A stretch of DNA of 64,000 nt from Haloarcula mannanilytica. GTDB taxonomy: Archaea > Halobacteriota > Halobacteria > Halobacteriales > Haloarculaceae. The stretch covers positions 806,001-870,000 of the forward strand of contig NZ_BIXZ01000001.1 of the NCBI RefSeq assembly GCF_005406125.1, in the 5' to 3' direction. This document shows, piece by piece, positions 26,951-35,616 of the stretch. Positions within the stretch are counted from its first letter, which is position 1. Each line of letters begins with the position of its first letter. Below the pieces are notes generated by a model. The model was not told the DNA's origin. It saw nothing but the letters and a program-made list of their open reading frames with translations, and ran no database searches. The translations under genes and the position numbers were made by a program.

Positions 26951-28338
26951 AGTGCGAGTGCGTCGACGACGATGGCGATCAGGACCGCCCCGAGGTAGGC
27001 GTTCGACGCGTGGAACGCCCGGAACGCTGCCGCTTCGGTCTGCTCGTGGTGCAGTCGGACGACGGCCCAGAGGAACACTGCACCCAGCAGCGCCGACGTG
27101 GCGGCGAACAGCCAGCCAAGCGACGTGAGTACCCCGAGAACCCCCGAGGCGATGAGCGTCGCGCCGAGGTAGTAGACGATGTGTTTGCGTGTCTCCGTCT
27201 CACCGCGGACGACAGGCATCATCGGGAAACCGCCCGCTTCGTAGTCGTCCTTGTACGCGAGCGCGAGGTTGTAGAAGTGCGCCGGCGTCCAGAGGAAGAT
27301 GACGACCGCGAGGACGACGCCCGGCAGGCCGACAGAGCCGTCGGCGGCGACCCAGCCGATGAGCGCCGGCAGCGCGCCGGCGGCCCCGCCGATGACAGTG
27401 TTCTGGACGGTGTTTGGCTTCAACACCAGCGTGTAGATGACGCTGTAGAACACGATTGCAGTCAGCCCCAGCACCGCCACGAGCGCGTTCACCTGCCAGA
27501 ACAGTCCCAGCGACGCAAGCGAGAGCAGCAGGCCGAAGGCCAGCGCGTTCCGGACCGGAATCTGGTGGGTCGCGATGGGTCGGTCCGAGGTCCGGTCCAT
27601 CCGCTTGTCGATGTCGCGTTCAAGCACGTGGTTGAACGTCCCCGACGCGCCGATTGAGAGGACGCCGCCGCCGAGCGTGAGCAGCACCGTCCGGACGGTG
27701 AGCGTCTGGCCGGCGGCGAGTGCCATCCCGGCCGCGGCGACCAGACACAGGAGCCACATCAGCCGGGGCTTCATTAGCCGGAAGTAGGCGAAGGCGGTCC
27801 CGACGATCCGCTGTCGGGTAGTCAGCGTCGGTGTCCGGTCGGGCGTGTCGTCGACCGGTTCCGGTGCGAGCGACGGGTCCTCGACGGGGTCCTCGTCGTC
27901 GCTACCCGTCTCGGCTTCGAGATGCCAGGCCAGACCCAGCACGAACGAGCCGAAGATGCCCATACCCACAGCGAGGTGAGCGCCGGGGAGCATCGCCGCA
28001 CCCCCGCTCGTTGCGACCAAGGCTCCGAGCGCGATCTGGACCGGATACAGCGCGACCCCGAGAATAATAGCCGCTTTGACGCGACCGCGACAGCCGGACC
28101 GCAGCCCGACAACAGTTGTGACGACTGCGAGCAGTCCGACGGCTGCCGCGACGAGTCGGTGCCCCCAGGCGATTAACAGAGCCGTGTTCGTCACCGCGAC
28201 CGGGCCATCACACAGCGGCCAGGTGGTACAGGCCGCCGCCGCGTCGGTAAGTGTCGTCGTTGCCCCGGCGAGAACCAGCAGGTACACGCCGACGGCGGTC
28301 GCGGCGAGCAATCCGGTGAAGGTCCGGCTCTCTGCCAT
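26947..28338 (-). CDS. ctaB: Fusion of CtaA-like (haem A synthase) and CtaB (haem O synthase, protohaem IX farnesyltransferase)
   Basis: A 463-residue membrane protein in two parts. Residues about 1-145 form four TM helices with candidate haem-ligand histidines in WGHRLVAA and GAHLAVGM, matching a half-size CtaA/COX15 unit. Residues about 175-463 are a complete UbiA-type prenyltransferase with NHVLERDIDKRMDRTSDRP (Asp-rich substrate motif) and YNLALAYKDDYEAGGFPMM (second Asp motif). It makes haem O (and perhaps haem A) for the terminal oxidase. Divergent from coxB with a 142-bp shared promoter region; a weak TATA-like GTCTAAG lies about 28 bp upstream. Confidence 0.92.
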   Translation of the reverse strand: MAESRTFTGLLAATAVGVYLLVLAGATTTLTDAAAACTTWPLCDGPVAVTNTALLIAWGHRLVAAAVGLLAVVTTVVGLRSGCRGRVKAAIILGVALYPVQIALGALVATSGGAAMLPGAHLAVGMGIFGSFVLGLAWHLEAETGSDDEDPVEDPSLAPEPVDDTPDRTPTLTTRQRIVGTAFAYFRLMKPRLMWLLCLVAAAGMALAAGQTLTVRTVLLTLGGGVLSIGASGTFNHVLERDIDKRMDRTSDRPIATHQIPVRNALAFGLLLSLASLGLFWQVNALVAVLGLTAIVFYSVIYTLVLKPNTVQNTVIGGAAGALPALIGWVAADGSVGLPGVVLAVVIFLWTPAHFYNLALAYKDDYEAGGFPMMPVVRGETETRKHIVYYLGATLIASGVLGVLTSLGWLFAATSALLGAVFLWAVVRLHHEQTEAAAFRAFHASNAYLGAVLIAIVVDALAL

Positions 28339-28450
28339 TGTCCTATACTTCGGTGCTGTCCACTTAGACCATGCGATTCCGCTGGCTCTGTCCGGAGATG
28401 TTCGGGTGTGCGTTTTCCGAAAATCCGGCGACTGCGGCGAAGACAGCAGT

Positions 28451-28457
28451 TATTTAT
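28451..28457 (+). promoter_or_regulatory. TATA box of coxB
   Basis: TATTTAT centred 27 bp before the coxB ATG, in the divergent ctaB-coxB region. Supports a leaderless coxB transcript. Confidence 0.55.
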
Positions 28458-28480
28458 CCCCGAAATCCTAACCCGAATCC

Positions 28481-29242
28481 ATGACCCGGAAACGTGCCGG
28501 TCTGGTCGCTCTGTTCGGCGTGGCGTTGCTCGCGCTCGCCGCCGAGCCGGCCGCCGCGCAGATTCAGGACTCGACGACGGAGAGCCTCATCTGGGGGCTG
28601 AATATGAACCTCCTGTACGTCGCCATCCCGATTACGGTCCTCGTCGAAGGGATTCTCATCTACACCGTCTGGCGATTCCGTAACCAGGAAGAGGCGCTTC
28701 CCACCCAGGAGAACCGCCGCCTCGAAGTCACGTGGACCATCGCGACGGCGATCATTCTCCTGTTCGTCGGCGTCGCCTCCTACCAGGTGATGGCCAGCCC
28801 GTACGTCACCGCCGAGGCCGGTGACCAGGCCGCACTGCAGGACGGAGAGACGGAACACGTCGTCGTAGAAGCCCAGCGCTACGGCTGGACGTTCTATTAC
28901 AACGGTTCCAGCTGGGATGGCGAGGCCAACGTGACCACCACGACGAACATGAAGATTCCGGCGAACCAGGACATCGCCATACGCGTGACATCGACTGACT
29001 GGCTGCACGCGTTCCACGTCCCGGGACTCGGACTGAAGGCAGACGCCTTCCCGGGCCAGTACAACCGCATCCGGACCAACGTCGACAACACCGGCACGTA
29101 CCAGCTCTACTGCGCCGAGTACTGTGGCTCGGGCCACTCTAACATGCTCGGAACCGTTGAAGTCGTCCCACAAGACGAGTACGAGAGCTGGCTGGCAGAA
29201 CAGCAAAGCTCCCAGAACAGCACCGAATCGAGCGGTAACTGA
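28481..29242 (+). CDS. coxB: Cytochrome c oxidase subunit II
   Basis: Brings electrons into a haem-copper oxidase through the CuA centre. 253 residues: cleavable signal peptide (about 1-27, ending AAAQ), TM helices about 39-64 and 84-106, then the cupredoxin domain with CuA ligands His176, Cys211, Cys215, His219 and Met222 (CAEYCGSGHSNM). The CuA site is complete, so this is a cytochrome c/blue-copper oxidising type, not a quinol oxidase. The polypyrimidine run after the stop (29249-29260) may be a terminator. Subunit I is not next to it in this window. Confidence 0.95.
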   Translation: MTRKRAGLVALFGVALLALAAEPAAAQIQDSTTESLIWGLNMNLLYVAIPITVLVEGILIYTVWRFRNQEEALPTQENRRLEVTWTIATAIILLFVGVASYQVMASPYVTAEAGDQAALQDGETEHVVVEAQRYGWTFYYNGSSWDGEANVTTTTNMKIPANQDIAIRVTSTDWLHAFHVPGLGLKADAFPGQYNRIRTNVDNTGTYQLYCAEYCGSGHSNMLGTVEVVPQDEYESWLAEQQSSQNSTESSGN

Positions 29243-29372
29243 GCGGCTCTTTCTCTCTTCGAGTGTCGTCGAGTTATGCGACGGTCTGTTATTCAGCAGG
29301 CCGGGAATTGCCTGCATCATACGGCTGTAAATTGTAGCGGGTCTCTTTTACTGCTGGTCGCTGTTTCTACCC

Positions 29373-29583
29373 ATGGAGAACCCAGTACACCGGCGTCCTC
29401 GTCCGCGCTGGTCTGTCCCTCCTCGTATTCTGGCCGACAGTCGGGTACTATATCTACGGAGACGCAACGAAGGGCACTCTACCCTCGCCGAAAATTCGAG
29501 GTATTGCATACGAGGTGTTTGGGATAGTCGGCCTGGCGCTCTATCTGTCTCAGAAAGCGAGGTCCGAGACCAGTTCTCCGTGA
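29373..29583 (+). pseudogene. Small two-helix membrane protein gene broken by one extra C
   Basis: From ATG 29373 the frame reads only four or five sensible codons and then an Arg-rich nonsense frame. If one C of the run at 29381-29383 is dropped, a 69-residue membrane protein appears: MENQYTGVLVRAGLSLL..., with hydrophobic segments VLVRAGLSLLVFWPTVGYYIY and AYEVFGIVGLALYLS, stopping at TGA 29581-29583. A TATA-like CTTTTAC lies 25-26 bp upstream of the ATG (29345-29351). So this is a real gene with a +1 frameshift, or a sequencing error. It follows coxB. Confidence 0.6.
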
Positions 29584-29806
29584 CGCAATCCGTACTGGTT
29601 GGGGTCTCACCGCGACGGGCCGATTGAGTCCTGCGTCTATATACGAGCGATTCACCGCAGAGAGCAAGCGTGGGCACTGCTGACAGTGCTCGATTGGACG
29701 ACAAACATGGCGTACCGAGCAGAGATGTGGGACTGTGGCGGCAAAACAACGCTCACTGACACGCGACCAGCAGAACGGTCACCGTGTCAGTCACTCTGTC
29801 CAGCCG
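29584..29806. other. Intergenic region downstream of the broken membrane gene
   Basis: About 220 bp between the frameshifted gene and the CAP-domain gene stop. Short frames exist on both strands but none has haloarchaeal composition. CTATATAC at 29637-29644 resembles a TATA box with no gene at the right distance. Nothing else seen. Confidence 0.4.
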
Positions 29807-30574
29807 TTAGCCGCAGATGTTAGCGGTCGCGTACACGTTACCGGTTTCGGTTATCTTCACGCCGATACCGACGAGGTTAGCGTTGCGGAGCGTGAGCCGT
29901 TCGCGGTAGTCCGGCCACGCCATCCAGTCGTCGACGATCTTCCTGGCGACCGCCTTATCCGTGGCATGGAACTTCTCTTCACCGCCCTCCTCGTAGGGCT
30001 GTCCGGCAACCGTCTTCTCGACTGCCTCGAATCTGTTCCGGTCCGGATCCTCAATGTAGTCACCTTCTGCAGAATTAAACTCACACCGGGCGTAGAGGCC
30101 GGCACTCTTGTAGCGGTCCTTGCTGGAGACACCGTCTATCTTGTGGATCGCCTTCCCTTCGATAGCCATCTGCTCGCTGTGGCTCTTTGCCATCTCGTTG
30201 AGATCACTCTCCGTCTTGAGCCCCGATTCGAACGTCGGGACGCCAGCGGCCTCGCGTTCCTCGTTGAGATACTGACGGATGTAGTCGGAGATGTTCTGTG
30301 CATTGAACTCCCGTGCCGGAATTGACTCCTGTTTCGGGGCCGCTGTTTGGGTTGGTGTGGCCATCCCGTTCGCCTCCGGCGTCGGCGTCGGTGTTGACGT
30401 AGTACTACTGCTCGTTGTCGCCGTCGAACCGTCGTTATCGTCACTCTGTGGATCGGTTGTTTGTGCCGTCGTCTCCGCCGTTCCGCCCGCAAACTGTGCG
30501 CCAATAAGAACCCCCGTCCCTAGAACCACGAGGAGTACCACGGCAGCGACAGCAAGTAACCCTTTCTTTACCAT
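29807..30574 (-). CDS. Membrane-anchored or secreted CAP (SCP/PR-1) domain protein
   Basis: 255 residues. Residues 5-27 form one TM segment or uncleaved signal ([21 protein letters not shown]). A Thr/Ser/Pro-rich spacer (about 33-85) follows, likely outside the cell. The CAP domain is about 95-255: [28 protein letters not shown] (candidate His), [20 protein letters not shown] at the end. Codon GC is lower than in most neighbours, which may mean transfer or relaxed selection. CAP proteins in archaea have no settled function. Confidence 0.85.
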   Translation of the reverse strand: MVKKGLLAVAAVVLLVVLGTGVLIGAQFAGGTAETTAQTTDPQSDDNDGSTATTSSSTTSTPTPTPEANGMATPTQTAAPKQESIPAREFNAQNISDYIRQYLNEEREAAGVPTFESGLKTESDLNEMAKSHSEQMAIEGKAIHKIDGVSSKDRYKSAGLYARCEFNSAEGDYIEDPDRNRFEAVEKTVAGQPYEEGGEEKFHATDKAVARKIVDDWMAWPDYRERLTLRNANLVGIGVKITETGNVYATANICG

Positions 30575-30667
30575 ATACCACGGATAGATTACAGAGACAT
30601 GTAAGTTTAATTCTTCATATAGTTCATTTGGTTTTCATTTTTGCGACTGTCGGCGGTGACGATAACC

Positions 30668-30675
30668 CATATATG
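30668..30675 (+). promoter_or_regulatory. TATA box of the srp19-gar1 operon
   Basis: CATATATG centred 25-26 bp before ATG 30697. It settles the srp19 start against the longer in-frame ATG at 30628. Confidence 0.55.
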
Positions 30676-30696
30676 CCACGGGCGGCCACTCCCGGT

Positions 30697-30975
30697 ATGG
30701 TCGAGAACGTTATCTGGCCGGTGGCGCTCGACGCGGACCGCTCGCGCAGCGACGGGCGTCGCGTTCCACTGGATCTGGCCGTCGAGGAGCCGACTGTCGA
30801 CGAGATCGCCAAGGCCGTCCAGCAGGTCGGCTACGACGCGGTCATCGAACGGGACAAGACGTACCCGCGGGAGTACGAGGCCCGCGGACGGGTCGTTGTC
30901 AAGGACGCCGACGACGCGACGAAAAGCGACCTACTCGGGGCCGTGGCGGCCTACATGCAGGCGCTGCGTGAATGA
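30697..30975 (+). CDS. srp19: Signal recognition particle 19 kDa protein
   Basis: Binds 7S SRP RNA and prepares it for SRP54. The 92 residues begin [24 protein letters not shown]...D...SR..GRR is the family's RNA-binding start, followed by [12 protein letters not shown] and [15 protein letters not shown]. The leaderless promoter fixes the start. It overlaps gar1 by 4 bp. Confidence 0.94.
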   Translation: MVENVIWPVALDADRSRSDGRRVPLDLAVEEPTVDEIAKAVQQVGYDAVIERDKTYPREYEARGRVVVKDADDATKSDLLGAVAAYMQALRE

Positions 30976-31199
30976 AACGCATCGGCACCGTCTCGCGGGT
31001 CGCACAGGGGTTAGCTATCGTCCGAGCCCCTGACGAGGAGTACGCGTCCGTGGGGACTGCCGTCGTCGACGAGGAACTACACACCGTGGGTTCCGTCGTC
31101 GATGTCTTCGGTCCCGTCGACCGTCCCTATCTCGCCGTCTCGCCAAACGACGACGTACATCTCCCGGCACTGGTCGGGACGGTCCTGTACGCGCGGTAG
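30972..31199 (+). CDS. gar1: H/ACA ribonucleoprotein component Gar1
   Basis: Small beta-barrel protein of H/ACA pseudouridylation RNPs, 75 residues: [19 protein letters not shown], then [26 protein letters not shown], the conserved Gar1 core. It lacks the Gly/Arg tails of the eukaryotic protein, as archaeal Gar1 does. ATGA overlap with srp19 shows that the two are co-translated. Confidence 0.93.
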   Translation: MKRIGTVSRVAQGLAIVRAPDEEYASVGTAVVDEELHTVGSVVDVFGPVDRPYLAVSPNDDVHLPALVGTVLYAR

Positions 31200-31272
31200 G
31201 TCCCACCAGCCACCTGCGCCCGTCTACACGCGCTTCGTAACGCTCAAACCGGTTCCTGCAGGACGTGTGTGC

Positions 31273-32352
31273 ATGGAGCGACGGTGGCGAATCCTCGGCG
31301 GCTGTGGCCTCATCGCTGGTATCTTCCTGTTCGTCCAACTCGGCGCGCTGGCGCTGGTCCAGCCCTTCGAGTCGGCCGGCTACCAGGCCGTCGAGGACCC
31401 CTCTGACCCCACGAACAGCCTCATGTATATCGGGGCAATTTTGGTCGCGACTGTCGTCATGTTGCTCGCCTTCCGCTACGACGTGGACCAGCTCATCCGC
31501 GACCTCATCGTCTTCTCCGCGGCCTGGCTCTCCCTGTACGTGTTTCAGGTACTGGTCCCGCCGGTGTTCACCTATGCCGGCCTCAACGTCGTTGCCGTCG
31601 CGTTGGCGCTGGGTCTGGGGGCGGCACTGCTTCTCTACCCCGAGTGGTACGTCATCGACGCCGCAGGCGCGGTGATGGGGGCTGCCGCCGCGGGCCTGTT
31701 CGGCATCAGTTTCGGGATTCTGCCGGCGCTCGTCCTGTTGACCGTACTCGCGGTGTACGACGCCATCAGCGTCTACGGGACCGAACACATGCTCACGCTG
31801 GCCTCCGGCGTGATGGACCTCAAGGTCCCCGTCGTCCTCGTGATCCCGATGACGCTGTCGTACTCGTACCTCGACGCGACGACGCCGGATCCGATGGCGG
31901 AAGACGAGTCAAACGACGAACCGGCGACCGACGCCCCCGACACTGACGCCGGCGGTCCGGCAGTCGCCGATGGGAGCCAGCCGACGGGCGCTGCAGCCGC
32001 TTCCGAAACCGAGAGCACCGAAGAAACAGACGACAGCCACGCCGATCCGCTGGAGCGCGACGCACTGTTTATCGGCCTCGGTGACGCCATTATCCCGTCG
32101 ATACTCGTCGCCAGCGCCGCGTTTTTCGCCTCGGCGGACGTGCTAACGGTGTTCGGCGTGCCGCTGCCGGCCCTGACCGCGATGGCCGGCTCCTACGTCG
32201 GCCTGGCGATACTGCTCTGGATGGTACTAAAAGGGCGTGCGCACGCGGGCCTCCCACTGTTGAACGGCGGGACCATCGCCGGTTACATCGTCGGCGCGCT
32301 CGTCGCGGGCATCAGTTTAGTTGATGCCCTCGGTCTCGGGCCGTACCTCTAA
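31273..32352 (+). CDS. Presenilin-family intramembrane aspartyl protease (PSH)
   Basis: GxGD-type protease cleaving membrane proteins within the bilayer. 359 residues with about nine TM helices. Catalytic Asp residues lie in AVYDAISVYG (YD motif) and FIGLGDAIIPS (GxGD motif). LPLLNGG near the C-terminus is in the place of the PAL motif and reads PLL instead. An acidic loop of about 75 residues separates the two catalytic helices. The start at 31273 gives a hydrophobic first helix. It follows gar1 by 73 bp and may share its transcript. Confidence 0.9.
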   Translation: MERRWRILGGCGLIAGIFLFVQLGALALVQPFESAGYQAVEDPSDPTNSLMYIGAILVATVVMLLAFRYDVDQLIRDLIVFSAAWLSLYVFQVLVPPVFTYAGLNVVAVALALGLGAALLLYPEWYVIDAAGAVMGAAAAGLFGISFGILPALVLLTVLAVYDAISVYGTEHMLTLASGVMDLKVPVVLVIPMTLSYSYLDATTPDPMAEDESNDEPATDAPDTDAGGPAVADGSQPTGAAAASETESTEETDDSHADPLERDALFIGLGDAIIPSILVASAAFFASADVLTVFGVPLPALTAMAGSYVGLAILLWMVLKGRAHAGLPLLNGGTIAGYIVGALVAGISLVDALGLGPYL

Positions 32353-32371
32353 CTGGCGAGGCCTGCCGCCG

Positions 32372-33379
32372 CTACCGGCCCGTCAGGGCCTGACTCGCGG
32401 GCGCGAACTCGATCTCCTCACCGCGGCCTTCGGCCTTCGCTCGCTCGTACAGTAGATGGCCAGCAGCGACGGTTTCGATGGCCGTCCCGCCGGAGTCGAA
32501 CACGGTGATCTCTTCGGGTGACTGTCGACCGGGAGCGTTTCCGGCGACGATATCGCCCAGTTCCGCGTGGACGTGGTCCTCGTCGATGACGCCCGCATCG
32601 AGTGCGTTGATGAACGACCCGGCGTCCTGTGTCACCCGCTCGCGCAGGTCCGGGACGTACGTGGCGCGTTCGATCGTCGTCGCGTCCAGTTCGTTCTTCT
32701 CGGGGTGGTACTGCCCCATCGCGGTCACGTGGGTCCCCGGTTCAAGCAGGTCGCCGTCGAACACCGGTTCGCTCGCGTCGGTGGCCGTAATGACGACATC
32801 GGCCCCCTCAATTGCCGCAGCAGGAGAGGCGACGGCCGCGACCGTCGGGTCCAGTGCGTCGTTCATCTCCGCGGCGAAGGACTCCCGGTGGTCAGCCGTC
32901 GGCGAGTACACCTCGATGCGGTCGAACTCACGGACCGTCGCCGTCGCTCGGACCTGTCCGCGGGCCTGTGCACCACTGCCGATGACTGCGAGGTCGCTGG
33001 CGTCACGGCGAGCCAGCGCGTCGACACCGACGGCCCCAGCGGCACCGGTCTTGTGGGGGTTCATGCTCGCACCGTCGAGGACGGCCAGCGGTTCGCCGCT
33101 GTCGGCGTCGAAGATCGGAAGCGCGAAGTGTGCGTCCCGCCCGCCGAAGCCGGCGGCGTAGGTGTATCCGCCCATCGCGCCGGTATCCGGGAGAATCGCG
33201 AGATAGCCCGTCAACATGCCCGCGGGGTCGTCCGAGAACAGCGTTGTTCTGGGCGTTGCCGGGGCACCCGCGCCCCGCTGGCGGTACCCCTCCCGAACGG
33301 TATCGACGTACTCGGCTGGGGCAGCGAGATCAGCGACCTCGTCACTTTGCAGGAACAGCGCTGTCGCATCCGATGTCAT
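32372..33379 (-). CDS. Ornithine cyclodeaminase / mu-crystallin family protein
   Basis: NAD(P)-dependent enzyme family that includes ornithine cyclodeaminase, alanine dehydrogenase and imine reductases. 335 residues from ATG 33379: GASMNPHKTGAAGAVGVDALARRD carries the substrate Lys region, LAVIGSGAQARGQVRA is the Rossmann fingerprint, and GDIVAGNAPGR is conserved near the end. Only 19 bp separates its stop from the convergent protease gene. Substrate cannot be read from sequence; ornithine, alanine or a cyclic imine are all possible. Confidence 0.88.
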   Translation of the reverse strand: MTSDATALFLQSDEVADLAAPAEYVDTVREGYRQRGAGAPATPRTTLFSDDPAGMLTGYLAILPDTGAMGGYTYAAGFGGRDAHFALPIFDADSGEPLAVLDGASMNPHKTGAAGAVGVDALARRDASDLAVIGSGAQARGQVRATATVREFDRIEVYSPTADHRESFAAEMNDALDPTVAAVASPAAAIEGADVVITATDASEPVFDGDLLEPGTHVTAMGQYHPEKNELDATTIERATYVPDLRERVTQDAGSFINALDAGVIDEDHVHAELGDIVAGNAPGRQSPEEITVFDSGGTAIETVAAGHLLYERAKAEGRGEEIEFAPASQALTGR

Positions 33380-33515
33380 ACCCCGACGTTCGACCACCCG
33401 GCCCTTATACTGTCCGGCGATGGGACAAGGTCCGAAACCCCGTCACGGCCGTAGATACGCCTGACAGTCAGCGACGGTAATCCAAAAACAGGAGAGTAGA
33501 CGGGTGAGACGACGC

Positions 33516-33749
33516 TCAGTCCGCTGTCTGAAGCGGCTCTGACTGCGCGCTCTGCTGGGTCGACGCCTCGTTCGAAACCGGGTCAACCGGAGCACGGACG
33601 AACATCGCATGGCCGATGAGGCCGACAGTCACGACAGAGGCCATCGGAATCGCCGTCGTAAGTCCGATCCCGGCAACGTACAGGGTAGCGCTGATGCCGG
33701 CCATGGCGAGCGGAATGAGTCCGAGAATGATGTCGTAATAACCCGTCAT
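33516..33749 (-). CDS. Small two-TM haloarchaeal protein, unknown function
   Basis: 77 residues, starting MTGYYDIILGLIPLAMAGIS; two hydrophobic segments (about 7-28 and 34-52) and a polar Gln/Ser-rich tail. No family name recalled with confidence. It borders an AT-rich intergenic island that should hold its promoter. Confidence 0.7.
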   Translation of the reverse strand: MTGYYDIILGLIPLAMAGISATLYVAGIGLTTAIPMASVVTVGLIGHAMFVRAPVDPVSNEASTQQSAQSEPLQTAD

Positions 33750-34227
33750 AAGTATGAATTATTCTACGGTAGAGGGCTATATGAATGTTTCCCTAAAATG
33801 CGGATTGATACATTCAATGGCCCCTACAAATTTATTCAGTACCCGTTGTATAACACTCTCATAAGTTATGAGTTGGATATGGGGAAAAGATTAATATGTA
33901 CTAATTCCTGTGAGTTGTTGACAATATAAGGGCGAATCTGTCCCAGTGGCGCTGGCCCGCGGACCGATTTAATATGTGAGATATGCCACGGACAATGTTA
34001 AACAGTGTCTAGTACTCTCGGTTTGGTAACTTCGACACTGGTAGTCTGATTTGTGGGATAAAACCCATCAGCACCCAATTTTCAGAATTTGAGAACTAGA
34101 TTAGGGTGCACGTGGAGTAGTAATGGTCCCTATTTTTTCCGGTGATAACTGGGTCCGTGCGCTTATTAGGTGTGCCAGGATACGTTGAGGCGGAGAAAGA
34201 CGGTAACGCCGACTTCCAACCGAGACA
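33750..34227. other. AT-rich intergenic island with a 15-bp palindrome
   Basis: 478 bp with clearly higher AT content than the surroundings and no convincing ORF. It contains a perfect 7-1-7 palindrome CTCATAAGTTATGAG at 33858-33872, several TATA-like stretches (ATTTAATATG near 33967-33976, TATTTTTTCC near 34131-34140), and very short frames only. It may hold promoters for the small gene on each side, a small RNA, or be a remnant of inserted DNA. Confidence 0.45.
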
Positions 34228-34395
34228 ATGAGCACGAACGCAACGGACAACACGACGGGCGCCGCGACCGACGACCAAGAACGACGATACGCCGAACTGA
34301 ACATCGGCGACGAGGAGTTCGTAATCTACGACCGAGAGAACCACCAGGCATGGATTCAGTCCACAGAGTCGCTTGAAGTCGACGGCATGCGATAG
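34228..34395 (+). CDS. 55-residue haloarchaeal protein (DUF7331-like)
   Basis: Complete small ORF: MSTNATDNTTGAATDDQERR..., followed by EEFVIYDRENHQAWIQS and ending LEVDGMR. The YDRENHxAWIQS core is a pattern I recall from a small family found only in haloarchaea (name DUF7331 recalled, not checked). No membrane segment or catalytic motif. No TATA box at leaderless distance. Confidence 0.7.
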   Translation: MSTNATDNTTGAATDDQERRYAELNIGDEEFVIYDRENHQAWIQSTESLEVDGMR

Positions 34396-34429
34396 TCGGT
34401 CACAGCCACTGCGCCCACGCGGCAGACGC

Positions 34430-34843
34430 TTATTTTGCGACTGCGACTGCACCGCGCCAGAGCATCAGCAACGTTCCACCGACGACCACGGACACGAGTG
34501 CGAAGGTCACTGCGGCATTACCGGGGAACACCGCTGTCGACCGGAGCCCCTGGGCAATTCCGACTGCCAGAACCCACCCGACGATAGCGCGGCCGACCGC
34601 CGCCCGGACAGTCTCGGTCGCACCGGCGGTGTAGAGGCCGCCGAGTCCCGCGACGAGGAGCCAGCCGACGTAAAACGGCGTCAGCGTCCCGGCGAACCGG
34701 CCCGGGCTGAGTACCGGATTGATACCGTGGGTCAGCTCGCCGACCCCGACGAACAGCGCAATCGCCAGCAGGTCGCCGACGGCCACCAGCGCCGTCCGGG
34801 CGGACAGTTCGATACGACCGTTCCCCACCGTCGAGACGCTCAT
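34430..34843 (-). CDS. DUF3054-family membrane protein
   Basis: 137 residues from ATG 34843 (MSVSTVGNGRIELSARTALV) with four TM helices; GDLLAIALFVGVGELTHG and FYVGWLLVAGLGGLYT match the DUF3054 pattern. The longer reading upstream overlaps the divergent acetyltransferase and lacks its character. Function unknown. Confidence 0.82.
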   Translation of the reverse strand: MSVSTVGNGRIELSARTALVAVGDLLAIALFVGVGELTHGINPVLSPGRFAGTLTPFYVGWLLVAGLGGLYTAGATETVRAAVGRAIVGWVLAVGIAQGLRSTAVFPGNAAVTFALVSVVVGGTLLMLWRGAVAVAK

Positions 34844-34976
34844 ACAGGCCGTTCCGGCTCCGGATACTTCGCTCTCCCGGATTCGGTGACACCGGTTGGC
34901 GTGTGCCCCGAACGACCCTGCCGTGACGCGGCCCGGACCACCACCGATTACAGTGTTGGCCCTGTTGGGTTGGACT

Positions 34977-35525
34977 ATGGAGTTCACACTGCTCGGCTGG
35001 CCCGAGGACGGACACCGACTCCGACTTGACCACGAGCAGTTCGCGTACGCGGGCAAGTTCGTGATGACCTCGACCGGGAAGGCCGTCGTCGGGGACGACG
35101 GCGTCGTGGCCGCGGCCGCGTTCGACGCCGACCGGACCGACCCCGACGCCCTCTGTATCCGATACATCACAGTTCGGCAGGACCGGCAGGGCGACCGGCT
35201 TGGCGCTCGCCTCCTTCGGTTCGTCCGGGAGCAGGCCACGGAGCGGGGCTTCGAGCGCGTCTCCATCGGCGTCAACAACCCCTTCTCCTACCAGGCCGCC
35301 TACCGGGCCGGGTTGTGCTTCAGCGGCGCGGAGTCGGGCATAGCCGAACTCGACCTCGTCTGGCCCGGTGACCGCAGTACCGACCGGTATCAGGCCGGGC
35401 TGGACCTGTTTCGGGCGCGAGATCTCTCACCCGAAGAGGAGTCGTTCCTCGATGCAAAGGCCGACGCCGACCCGCCGCCGGTTCTCGACGACTGGGCCGA
35501 GCAGCCGTCCGCGCCGACCGGCTGA
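34977..35525 (+). CDS. GNAT-family N-acetyltransferase
   Basis: 182 residues starting [20 protein letters not shown]. The acetyl-CoA loop is [20 protein letters not shown] (R/QxxGxG/A type), then [18 protein letters not shown], the GNAT C-terminal motif. A C-terminal tail of about 50 residues is extra. It precedes fen by 91 bp on the same strand. Substrate unknown. Confidence 0.87.
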   Translation: MEFTLLGWPEDGHRLRLDHEQFAYAGKFVMTSTGKAVVGDDGVVAAAAFDADRTDPDALCIRYITVRQDRQGDRLGARLLRFVREQATERGFERVSIGVNNPFSYQAAYRAGLCFSGAESGIAELDLVWPGDRSTDRYQAGLDLFRARDLSPEEESFLDAKADADPPPVLDDWAEQPSAPTG

Positions 35526-35616
35526 GTGGGGTGACTGCAACGGTCTGTCAGCAATGCCGACGGCGTGGCAGGTCGTCTCCGGGAGATTCAAACCGCTGTC
35601 GCCCGAACCCCTGCCA

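Noticed and set aside
29348-29749. Minus-strand 133-codon frame in the gap after coxB
   Set aside because: Arg/Ser/Thr-rich, no promoter, and it conflicts with the frameshifted membrane gene.
33858-33872. Attachment site or insertion-sequence end
   Set aside because: No integrase, transposase, target duplication or terminal repeat pair was found nearby.
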